Positions 1-5,656 of a stretch of 7,632 nt of DNA are shown in pieces. Each line of letters opens with the position of its first letter. The stretch's first letter is position 1. Source of the stretch: Candidatus Nomurabacteria bacterium (GTDB lineage: Bacteria; Patescibacteriota; Minisyncoccia; Phycocordibacterales; UBA9973); NCBI GenBank assembly GCA_943356425.1, contig CALRFE010000009.1:5258-12889 (forward strand), written 5' to 3'. The position numbers and the translations under genes are program-made. Under the pieces are notes generated by a model. It saw only the letters and a program-made list of their open reading frames with translations, was not told the DNA's origin and ran no database searches.

Positions 1-1
1 G

Positions 2-1060
2 GGTCTTACTTCTGAAGACACCGACAATTTGGCTCGCTGTTGGCAATTGTACGACGGAATGTGTGTACTGCTTGATGCTCAGGACAAAATAATGACGGGC
101 ATTGAAGATCTCGCTCGAAAATATGAAAACCTTCCCATGCTTAGTTTGACGCATGGACAACCGGCATCGCCGACGACTTTTGGAAAAGAAATGTTAGTTT
201 TTTCTGAGCGTTTAGGACGGCAAATGGCGCAACTCGGAGATACAATTTTTCTCGCAAAAATTGGCGGTGCAACAGGCACCCTTGCAGCGCTCTATGTTAC
301 TTATCCTAAGATCGATTGGCAACATGAAATTGATTCATTCATCACCCAGGATTTTATGTCCATGATGGACCGGCGCGATGATTTTAACATTACCTATGAA
401 TACAATCGATTTACGACGCAGGTTGAACCAAAAGATGTGTATGCTGAAATTTTTCAAAACATCAGTCGTGTCAATGTAATTCTCGTCGGTTTCTGCCAGG
501 ACATTTGGGGATACATTTCTCGTGAATGGATCAAACAGATTCCAAAAGAGGGAGAAATTGGCAGTTCAACAATGCCCCACAAAGTAAATCCGATCGATTT
601 TGAAAACGCAGAAGGTAATCTTGGTTTAGCGAATGCAAACTTTGAATTTTTGTGCAGAAAATTGCCGATTTCGCGTTTCCAACGCGATCTTTCAGATTCG
701 ACCGTACAGCGTACTTTTGGTACTGATTTTGCGTATTGTCTTATTGCGTATGAATCAATTTTAAAAGGACTCGGTAAGATCTCTGTAAACGAGGAAAAAA
801 TTCTTGCTGACTTGGACAATCGTTGGGAAATACTCGCTGAACCGATTCAAATAATTCTTCGCAGAGAAGGTTTTTCTACCTCGTATGAAATGCTCAAAGG
901 CCTGACGCGTGGCAATAAAATCGTTACGAAAGAATCTTTACATGCATTTATCGAAACACTTGATGTTACTAATGTTGTGCGTGATGAAATGAGAAAACTC
1001 ACTCCGCGTAATTATATTGGCAATGCGGCTTCACGGTTAAGCGTGATTGCCAATCAGTGA
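2..1060 (+). CDS. purB: Adenylosuccinate lyase, 3' part (5' end outside window)
   Basis: PurB catalyses two fumarate-releasing steps of purine synthesis: SAICAR to AICAR, and adenylosuccinate to AMP. The frame is open from base 2, and the residues before the first possible start (TSEDTDNLA) already match the family motif TSED-NN, so the gene is cut by the window edge; the TTG at 29 is not its start. Visible landmarks are THGQPAS (around bases 149-169, with the substrate-binding/catalytic His), TTQVEP, and the fumarase/aspartase-superfamily signature GEIGSSTMPHKVNP (around 550-590), whose first serines lie in the mobile catalytic loop. The C-terminal half (LPISRFQRDLSDST, NRWEILAEPIQ, PRNYIG) follows the long E. 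coli-type PurB closely. It ends in TGA, where the family normally ends, so UGA is a stop here. It converges on tsaD with 14 bp between stops. The family assignment is firm. Confidence 0.97.
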   Translation, partial: GLTSEDTDNLARCWQLYDGMCVLLDAQDKIMTGIEDLARKYENLPMLSLTHGQPASPTTFGKEMLVFSERLGRQMAQLGDTIFLAKIGGATGTLAALYVTYPKIDWQHEIDSFITQDFMSMMDRRDDFNITYEYNRFTTQVEPKDVYAEIFQNISRVNVILVGFCQDIWGYISREWIKQIPKEGEIGSSTMPHKVNPIDFENAEGNLGLANANFEFLCRKLPISRFQRDLSDSTVQRTFGTDFAYCLIAYESILKGLGKISVNEEKILADLDNRWEILAEPIQIILRREGFSTSYEMLKGLTRGNKIVTKESLHAFIETLDVTNVVRDEMRKLTPRNYIGNAASRLSVIANQ

Positions 1061-1074
1061 TTGATCAATTCTTT

Positions 1075-2340
1075 TTAAATTTGCAAATTCCCTGAAGCCA
1101 CGAGCTTTGGGGAATTTTGTTTTGTAACAGCATTTTTGATATTGAAATATCCGGCAAGCGCGATCATGAGCGCATTGTCGGTCGAAAGTTCGCCCGTAGG
1201 GAAGTGAACGGCGATCTTTTCTTTTTTACACATTTGCGTGAGTTTTTTACGGAGCTGTTTGTTTGCCGCGACGCCACCGCCGACGATGAGCGTCTTTGCT
1301 TTATATTTTTTGAGCGCACGAAGTGATTTTGTCGTGAGGACTTCGACGACGGCATCTTCAAATTCTCTCGCGATCATTTCTTTGGTGATGTCGCTCAATT
1401 GTGCGGTGCCTGTTGCCGCTTCGGTTTGGCTTGTCAGATCGCGAATGAGGTAGAGCACGGCCGTTTTTAATCCTGAGAATGAAAAATCAAAATCAGGACT
1501 GCGGAGCATCGGTCGCGGTAAAAATTCTTCTTGTGGAACTCTGCTTTTTTTAAGATATGGATCGTTCCGTGAAATTTCTGCAATACGCGAGATTTCCGGC
1601 CCGCCGGGATATGGTAGTGCAAGCATTCGTGCAACTTTGTCGAACGCTTCACCAGCCGCATCATCGCGCGTCTGTCCGATTTTTTTGTATTTGCCAATGC
1701 CTTTTACGAGCACAAGTTCGGTATGTCCACCGGATACGAGGAGAGATACAGCTGTTAGGTTTAAGTTTTTAGCTTTTAGCTTGAATGATTTCTTTTTTGG
1801 AGGAACTAAAACAGAAAGAATATGACCGTGCATGTGGTTTACTGGAATGATCGGAATATCCCACGCGAGCGACAATGCCTTTGCGAAATTGATACCGACC
1901 CAGAGCGTTGGTTCAAGTCCCGGGCCGACGGTGACCGCGATGTGGGTGATCGGTGGTTTTTGTATTTTCGGAATTTCTTTCAAGAATTGTTCTAAAAGAT
2001 CTGGTTCTCGATTTAATATTTCTGATATCTTTTTAGAATTTAGAATTTGGGATTTAGAATTTGCCCGCGCGATTTTTGCTTTTTTGAGCGTATGCAAAAA
2101 AAGTGGCATCATCGCGCGGGTGTGTTCTCTCTTTGCCATCGCTGGAAATACGCCACCATATTGTGCGTGAAATTGTGCCTGTGATGCGGTCTCATGTGCG
2201 CGGACTTTAAAATTTGTCGTCGTTTTATTTTCTACAACGTCCAAAACCGCAAGCGACGTCTCATCACAAGAAGTTTCAATAGCTAAAATAGTGATTTTAG
2301 TATTTTTTTGTTTTTTCTTTTGTATTTTCTTCTTCTGCAT
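1075..2340 (-). CDS. tsaD: tRNA N6-adenosine threonylcarbamoyltransferase TsaD, with insertions
   Basis: TsaD (Kae1/Gcp/YgjD family, ASKHA fold) transfers the threonylcarbamoyl group from TC-AMP to A37 of ANN-decoding tRNAs, working with TsaB and TsaE. Motifs in order are LAIETSCDETS (residues 19-29), the metal-binding HMHGH (169-173, both ligand histidines present), LLVSGGHTEL (200-209), GQTRDDAAGEAFDKVARML (222-240), FSFSGLKTA (287-294), VGGGVAANKQLR (353-364) and STDNA (386-390, metal-ligand Asp388). At 421 residues it is well above the usual 330-350. The excess comes from a Lys/Gln-rich N-terminal extension of about 16 residues, an insert around residues 90-128 and a short insert around 181-195; the last two contain translated DNA repeats. 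ATG 2340 is the only in-frame ATG before the conserved core. A purine-rich leader with AAGGAGAA (2355-2362) precedes it, though the 14-base spacing is long. It follows murA by 36 bp and is probably co-transcribed. Confidence 0.97.
   Translation of the reverse strand: MQKKKIQKKKQKNTKITILAIETSCDETSLAVLDVVENKTTTNFKVRAHETASQAQFHAQYGGVFPAMAKREHTRAMMPLFLHTLKKAKIARANSKSQILNSKKISEILNREPDLLEQFLKEIPKIQKPPITHIAVTVGPGLEPTLWVGINFAKALSLAWDIPIIPVNHMHGHILSVLVPPKKKSFKLKAKNLNLTAVSLLVSGGHTELVLVKGIGKYKKIGQTRDDAAGEAFDKVARMLALPYPGGPEISRIAEISRNDPYLKKSRVPQEEFLPRPMLRSPDFDFSFSGLKTAVLYLIRDLTSQTEAATGTAQLSDITKEMIAREFEDAVVEVLTTKSLRALKKYKAKTLIVGGGVAANKQLRKKLTQMCKKEKIAVHFPTGELSTDNALMIALAGYFNIKNAVTKQNSPKLVASGNLQI
1085..1120 (+). 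terminator. Probable purB terminator inside the tsaD coding sequence
   Basis: A 14-bp stem (1085-1098 with 1104-1117, two G-U wobbles, 5-base loop CACGA) is followed by a T-rich tail (TTTTGTTTTG) on the plus strand, 24 bases after the purB stop. The same DNA encodes the last residues of TsaD on the other strand. The minus-strand side lacks a T tract, so termination is predicted for purB only. Confidence 0.65.
1749..1782 (-). repeat. AGCTAAAAGCT-type repeat inside tsaD (copy 1)
   Basis: On the coding strand this 34-nt stretch begins AAGCTAAAAGCTAAAA and ends CCTAACAGCTG. It matches the murA-murB intergenic repeat (3919-3945) at 25 of 27 positions once a 7-nt unit (ACTTAAA) present only here is set aside. 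It is read in frame as KLKAKNLNLTA (residues 187-197), just before the conserved LLVSGGHT motif, where related TsaD proteins are shorter. Confidence 0.8.
2031..2063 (-). repeat. Tandem A/T-rich 14-nt repeat inside tsaD
   Basis: On the coding strand two adjacent 14-nt units, CAAATTCTAAATCC (2063-2050) and CAAATTCTAAATTC (2049-2036), differ at one base and are followed by a partial unit. They are translated in frame as NSKSQILNSK within the long TsaD insert, so the gene has tolerated the repeat without frameshift. Confidence 0.8.
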
Positions 2341-2376
2341 TTTTCTTTTCTCTCTTCTCCTTGCTCTTTTATCTCT

Positions 2377-3900
2377 TTACATTCCCCGCATCACCTCAAT
2401 TTTCGCACCAAGTGCATTCAATCGTTCTGCAATGTCTGCATATCCTCTGGTAATAGAATACACGTTGCGAAGCATCGAAGTACCTTCAGCGGCAAGCATT
2501 GAAAGGAATATTGCGGCAGATGGACGAAGTGCCGGCGGACAAATGATCTGTGCGGCGCGAAGTTTTGTCGGACCTTCGACGAGCACGCGATGTGGATCAA
2601 GGAGTGTTATTTTTGCCCCAAGTTTATTGAGTTCAGTAAAATAAATTGCGCGATTTTCCCACATCCAGTCATGGATAAGTGTATTGCCTTTTGCCATTGT
2701 GGCGATTGGTACGAAAAAAGGTAGATTGTCATTTTGTAATCCTGGGAATGGCTGGGTGTGCAGTTTGTCGTGCGGCGCGGTGAGCTTTGAAGGGGAAATC
2801 GTAATGTCTACGAGCTCTGTTTTTCCATTGTTTGAAAAATATTTTTTACCCATACTCCATTTGAGCCCCATGTGTGTTAATTTTTCAAGCTCAAGTTCGA
2901 TGAAATTGATCGGACAGTGTGTCACAGTCATTTTTGAATTGGTTACGATTCCCGCCGTCAAAAAAAACATCGATTCGATTGGATCTTCGCTATTGTAGTG
3001 TTCAACGGTCTTGTTGATATCTCCCACACCGTGCACGGTGAGTGTCGTCGTGCCGATGCCATCAATTTGCACTCCCATTTTTTGAAGCAGGAAACAAACA
3101 TCTTGTACTTGATAGTTCGGCGGAGCGAATTTGATTGTCGTTGTACCTGGAATGCGTGATGCGGCGATGAGCGCATTGATCGCGCCCGTGTCGCTTGATT
3201 CATAGAGCACAACATGTGCTGGTTTTAATTTTGTGTAATGAATATCATAGCCATGTTCTTTTGTATTGATCGTGACGCCTAATTTTCCAAGGCTGTATTT
3301 ATGCGCAGCAACAGTGCGTTCGCCCATCTTACATCCTCCCGAGTGGGGGAATGAGAACGATTTACTCCAATGGAGCAGTCCTCCGACAAAAGTGAATGAT
3401 CGGGTTTTGCGCGCAGCATCCGCGTCAAATGTCTTAAATGAAAGCGTCTTTGGTGGGACGATTTCAAGTGTGTTATCGTCGGTCCAACGAATTGCAATTC
3501 CAAGGCTCGTTAAGATTTCGATATAGCGATACACTTCTTCAATTTTTGGAATGCCATGCAAAATAGTTTTACCGCGATTTGCAAGCGTTGCGCAGAGCAT
3601 GTTGATCGCGCCATTTTTTGAATAGTTGGTACGCACAGAACCTGAAAGTTTGCGTCCTCCCGTAATTTTAAAATCAATTGAATCGGAAAGAGAAAGAATC
3701 TTATGACCAAGAACATCACTGATTTTGGTGAGTTGCTCTAGGGTGAGGTTTTGATCGCCTTTTTCCATGCGTGCAACAGCGCTTTGCGATGTGTTCAAAG
3801 CCTCAGCAAAGCCTTCTTGTGTAAGCCCGCGTCGTTCACGGAGGGACTTTATAAAGTAACCGATAGGGGCTTGTTTAGGGGTGTTTTTGGTTTTTTGCAT
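2377..3900 (-). CDS. murA: UDP-GlcNAc 1-carboxyvinyltransferase (MurA) fused to an N-terminal XRE-type HTH domain
   Basis: MurA transfers enolpyruvate from PEP to UDP-GlcNAc, the first committed step of peptidoglycan synthesis, in the cytoplasm. Residues about 14-70 form a Cro/C1-type helix-turn-helix (core LTQEGFAEALNTSQSAVARMEKG, 26-48). Residues about 76-507 are a full EPSP-synthase-fold MurA with Lys95-Asn96 (SKNGAIN), the PEP-reactive Cys190 in PHSGGCKMGER, Arg195, Asp391 in PFPGLQND, WENR (414-417) and Arg459 in LRPSAA, all at the positions expected for an active enzyme. The total of 507 residues against about 420 for a standalone MurA is explained by the added domain. There is no stop or frameshift between the parts. 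ATG 3900 is the first residue of the frame and no clear Shine-Dalgarno precedes it. It lies upstream of tsaD and divergent from murB. Enzyme activity is inferred from residues; DNA binding is inferred from the domain. Confidence 0.95.
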   Translation of the reverse strand: MQKTKNTPKQAPIGYFIKSLRERRGLTQEGFAEALNTSQSAVARMEKGDQNLTLEQLTKISDVLGHKILSLSDSIDFKITGGRKLSGSVRTNYSKNGAINMLCATLANRGKTILHGIPKIEEVYRYIEILTSLGIAIRWTDDNTLEIVPPKTLSFKTFDADAARKTRSFTFVGGLLHWSKSFSFPHSGGCKMGERTVAAHKYSLGKLGVTINTKEHGYDIHYTKLKPAHVVLYESSDTGAINALIAASRIPGTTTIKFAPPNYQVQDVCFLLQKMGVQIDGIGTTTLTVHGVGDINKTVEHYNSEDPIESMFFLTAGIVTNSKMTVTHCPINFIELELEKLTHMGLKWSMGKKYFSNNGKTELVDITISPSKLTAPHDKLHTQPFPGLQNDNLPFFVPIATMAKGNTLIHDWMWENRAIYFTELNKLGAKITLLDPHRVLVEGPTKLRAAQIICPPALRPSAAIFLSMLAAEGTSMLRNVYSITRGYADIAERLNALGAKIEVMRGM

Positions 3901-3918
3901 TGAATTTCTTAGATGTTT

Positions 3919-3945
3919 AAGCTGAAAGCTAAAACCTGACAGCTG
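3919..3945 (+). repeat. AGCTGAAAGCT-type repeat in the murA leader (copy 2)
   Basis: This 27-nt copy begins AAGCTGAAAGCTAAAA and ends CCTGACAGCTG. It is the same family as the repeat inside tsaD (25 of 27 identical, lacking a 7-nt middle unit). It lies between the predicted murA start of transcription (about 3947) and its ATG, so it would make up most of the murA leader RNA. Confidence 0.75.
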
Positions 3946-3955
3946 GTACCTAATT

Positions 3956-3973
3956 TATATCATATATGATATA
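3956..3973. promoter_or_regulatory. Perfect 18-bp palindrome, candidate operator between murA and murB
   Basis: The sequence TATATCATATATGATATA is its own reverse complement over all 18 bases. It covers most of both divergent -10 boxes, so a protein bound here would block both promoters. A symmetric site of this size suits an XRE-family dimer, and the adjacent murA product carries such a domain. The palindrome is seen directly; its use as operator is inference. Confidence 0.55.
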
Positions 3974-3975
3974 CT
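3967..3975 (+). promoter_or_regulatory. Extended -10 of murB, implying a leaderless or near-leaderless mRNA
   Basis: TGATATACT matches the TGnTATAAT extended -10 with one mismatch in the hexamer. It ends 8 bases before the murB ATG, so transcription would start at or within about two bases of the start codon. No Shine-Dalgarno is present and no convincing -35 is seen. Confidence 0.5.
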
Positions 3976-3983
3976 AGTGCAAT

Positions 3984-5000
3984 ATGGAAATTCTTGAGAA
4001 TATCGACATTACGAACTATACGACGTTCCGATTGCCGGTTCGGGCGCGGTATTTTTGTGTTGCAAAAACGATAGATGATCTCACGGCGGGTTATCAGTTC
4101 GGAAAGGAAAAGAGTATCCCGGTCATTATTTTGGGCGGCGGATCAAATATCATCGTCAAAGAAACCAAGCTCGATGCGCTTGTGGTAAAAATTGAGATCG
4201 ACGGTTTTGAAACAACAGAAAATGGCGACGTTGTTTTGATCAAAGCAGGTTCGGGAATGGTTTGGGATGCACTTGTAGAAAAAACAGTCGCGATGGGGCT
4301 CTCTGGTATTGAAGCGATGTCTAGAATACCAGGAACAGTCGGAGCTACACCGATCCAGAATGTTGGTGCGTACGGGCAGGAGATCAAAGACACACTCGTG
4401 TCGCTTGAAGCATATGAAATTGCGACTGGCCAAGTAAAAACATTTACAAACGCCGAATGCGCGTTTGCGTACAGGGACAGTATTTTCAAACATGAAGCAA
4501 AAGATAAGTATGTAATTACCAGCGTCACGCTCAAACTCTCAAAAAAGCCAGGAACGATGCCGAATTATCCCGGAGTGAAAAAATATTTTGAGGAAAGAGG
4601 AATACTAACGCCAACGCTCGCACAAATCCGCGCGGCGATCATTGCGATTCGCGCAGTAAAACTTCCTGATCCGCGAGAAATCGCCTCAGTCGGTTCCTTT
4701 TTTAAAAATCCGTTTGTTTCAAAAGAAAGATATGAATCGATACAGTCCACGCATTCAAATGTTGTCGCATTTCCGCTTCCTGATGGCAATTATAAGATCG
4801 GCGCAGGCTGGCTTATCGACACACTTGGGCTCAAAGGCAAAACATTCGGCAATCTGATGCTCTATCCAAATAATGCGCTTGTGATCGTCAACACTGGCCG
4901 TGCAACCTATGAAGAATTAAAAAACACAGTCTCTCAAATAAAAAATAATGTGCACACTGTTTTTAATATAGAGCTCGAACAAGAGCCGATAGAAATATAA
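3984..5000 (+). CDS. murB: UDP-N-acetylenolpyruvoylglucosamine reductase MurB (type I)
   Basis: MurB is an FAD enzyme that uses NADPH to reduce the MurA product to UDP-MurNAc, the second step of peptidoglycan precursor synthesis. Landmarks are NYTTFRLP (11-18), the FAD-binding VIILGGGSNIIV (47-58), SRIPGTVGATPIQNVGAYG (113-131, including Arg114), YRDSIFK (163-169, typical of the E. coli type I form), GSFFKNP (237-243, with Ser238 in the position of the proton-donating serine), GAGWLID (273-279) and the acidic end LEQEP (331-335). The length of 338 is normal for type I. The ATG at 3984 fits the family start; it has no Shine-Dalgarno and lies immediately after a predicted promoter. Divergent from the HTH-MurA gene with 83 bp between, and followed by a strong terminator, so probably transcribed alone. 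Confidence 0.97.
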   Translation: MEILENIDITNYTTFRLPVRARYFCVAKTIDDLTAGYQFGKEKSIPVIILGGGSNIIVKETKLDALVVKIEIDGFETTENGDVVLIKAGSGMVWDALVEKTVAMGLSGIEAMSRIPGTVGATPIQNVGAYGQEIKDTLVSLEAYEIATGQVKTFTNAECAFAYRDSIFKHEAKDKYVITSVTLKLSKKPGTMPNYPGVKKYFEERGILTPTLAQIRAAIIAIRAVKLPDPREIASVGSFFKNPFVSKERYESIQSTHSNVVAFPLPDGNYKIGAGWLIDTLGLKGKTFGNLMLYPNNALVIVNTGRATYEELKNTVSQIKNNVHTVFNIELEQEPIEI

Positions 5001-5032
5001 AAAATCCGACACGCAAGCGTATCGGATTTTTT
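4999..5032. terminator. Symmetrical terminator between murB and the membrane-protein gene
   Basis: A 15-bp stem with one mismatch (AAAAAATCCGACACG pairing across a CAAG loop with CGTATCGGATTTTTT) has A and T runs on its two flanks. It starts on the last bases of the murB stop codon. On the plus strand it ends murB; the same stem and T run on the minus strand can end the convergent gene at 5100. Confidence 0.85.
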
Positions 5033-5099
5033 AATTTAGTCGAAATTTGAAATCTTACTTCAAGAGAGGAACGCGGTCAGTCAAATCATAACCAAACTT

Positions 5100-5534
5100 T
5101 CATTCATACACGGTGCCACTCAATTGGCCTCTATCATTAAAATGATAGGTGTGTAGTGAAAGTTCGTTCAACCACCCAGTGTCTTCCAAAAGATATATTG
5201 GCGGAAACTTACCCTGATCCTGCATCAGTTCTTTTGGAGTTTCGGCAATATAATAAAAATTGTTGTCCTGGTAGAGATACCAATTTCCGGGTTTGATTAA
5301 GAAACCGCGTGAATCCTTTCGCAGAGAATCATTTTTTAAAGGAATGAAAATTTCCTGTAACGGATACTGGTCATGTGCTTCTACATATTCCTTGATTTGT
5401 TTCGCATCCAATTCTTTGGAAGAAGGGGATTTGTAGATTGCGATTGCAACAGATATTACAAAAACAATTAAAACTACTACAGCCAAGCGTTTTTGATTCT
5501 TGGTAAGCTTCTTACTTTCTTGATTAGATTTCAT
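5100..5534 (-). CDS. Small single-pass membrane protein of unknown function
   Basis: I do not recognise this 144-residue protein. It starts with a basic, polar segment (residues 1-16, KSNQESKKLTKNQKR). One hydrophobic helix follows (about 17-34, LAVVVLIVFVISVAIAIY), then a polar domain of about 110 residues rich in aromatic residues (NWYLYQDNNFYYIAE at 84-98). The positive N terminus suggests it stays inside with the domain outside, as a signal-anchored protein; no lipobox or cysteine is present. A promoter with TTGACA lies upstream on the same strand, a terminator follows, and it is flanked by oppositely oriented murB and gmk, so it is probably a single-gene unit. No Shine-Dalgarno is visible before ATG 5534. 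Coding character (clean frame, own promoter, TM plus domain) supports a real gene. Confidence 0.8.
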   Translation of the reverse strand: MKSNQESKKLTKNQKRLAVVVLIVFVISVAIAIYKSPSSKELDAKQIKEYVEAHDQYPLQEIFIPLKNDSLRKDSRGFLIKPGNWYLYQDNNFYYIAETPKELMQDQGKFPPIYLLEDTGWLNELSLHTYHFNDRGQLSGTVYE

Positions 5535-5566
5535 AATTTGAAGAATTTGGGTTTAAAATTTTTATC

Positions 5567-5595
5567 ATAGTACACTTAAAAATCTAATTTGTCAA
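5567..5595 (-). promoter_or_regulatory. Predicted promoter of the membrane-protein gene
   Basis: On the minus strand TTGACA (5595-5590, full consensus) is 17 bases from TACTAT (5572-5567). An alternative -10, TATGAT, lies three bases further on with 20-base spacing. The start of transcription would be about 25-30 bases before the ATG at 5534. Confidence 0.5.
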
Positions 5596-5603
5596 ATTTT
5601 GTC

Positions 5604-5632
5604 TTGCTAAAATAAAGCGGTCGATGTATAGT
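5604..5632 (+). promoter_or_regulatory. Predicted gmk promoter
   Basis: TTGCTA (5604-5609) and TATAGT (5627-5632) are separated by 17 bases. Transcription from about 5639 would exclude the ATG at 5624 and give a leader of about 18 bases to the ATG at 5657. An alternative extended -10, TGCTAAAAT (5605-5613), would instead give a nearly leaderless message from 5624. Confidence 0.45.
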
Positions 5633-5656
5633 GCTTTCAAACAAAAACCTCTTTAC

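Larger units (their letters stand above)
3954..3982 (-). promoter_or_regulatory. Predicted murA-tsaD promoter
   Basis: On the minus strand an extended -10 (TGATATAAA, 3962-3954) lies 17 bases from a partial -35 (TTGCAC, 3982-3977). Transcription would start near 3947, giving a leader of about 47 bases. The -10 overlaps the 18-bp palindrome and the start of the murB promoter. Predicted by consensus only. Confidence 0.5.

Noticed and set aside
29..31. TTG as the start of purB
   Set aside because: The frame is open to the window edge and the residues before this TTG match the conserved TSED motif of PurB, so the real start is upstream of the window.
1058..1060. UGA recoded as glycine (as in some Candidate Phyla Radiation lineages)
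   Set aside because: purB ends at this TGA exactly where the family ends, and the membrane-protein and 177-residue genes also end in TGA, so UGA is read as stop.
1060..1069. Palindrome ATTGATCAAT between purB and tsaD stops
   Set aside because: Ten A/T-rich bases with no loop and no promoter nearby; likely chance.
3690..3900. Separate small HTH regulator gene upstream of murA
   Set aside because: There is no stop codon between the HTH and the MurA domain, and the MurA part lacks its own convincing start, so it is one fused gene.
4094..4534. 146-codon minus-strand frame opposite murB
   Set aside because: It lies wholly within murB, whose protein motifs are unmistakable; a shadow of codon bias.
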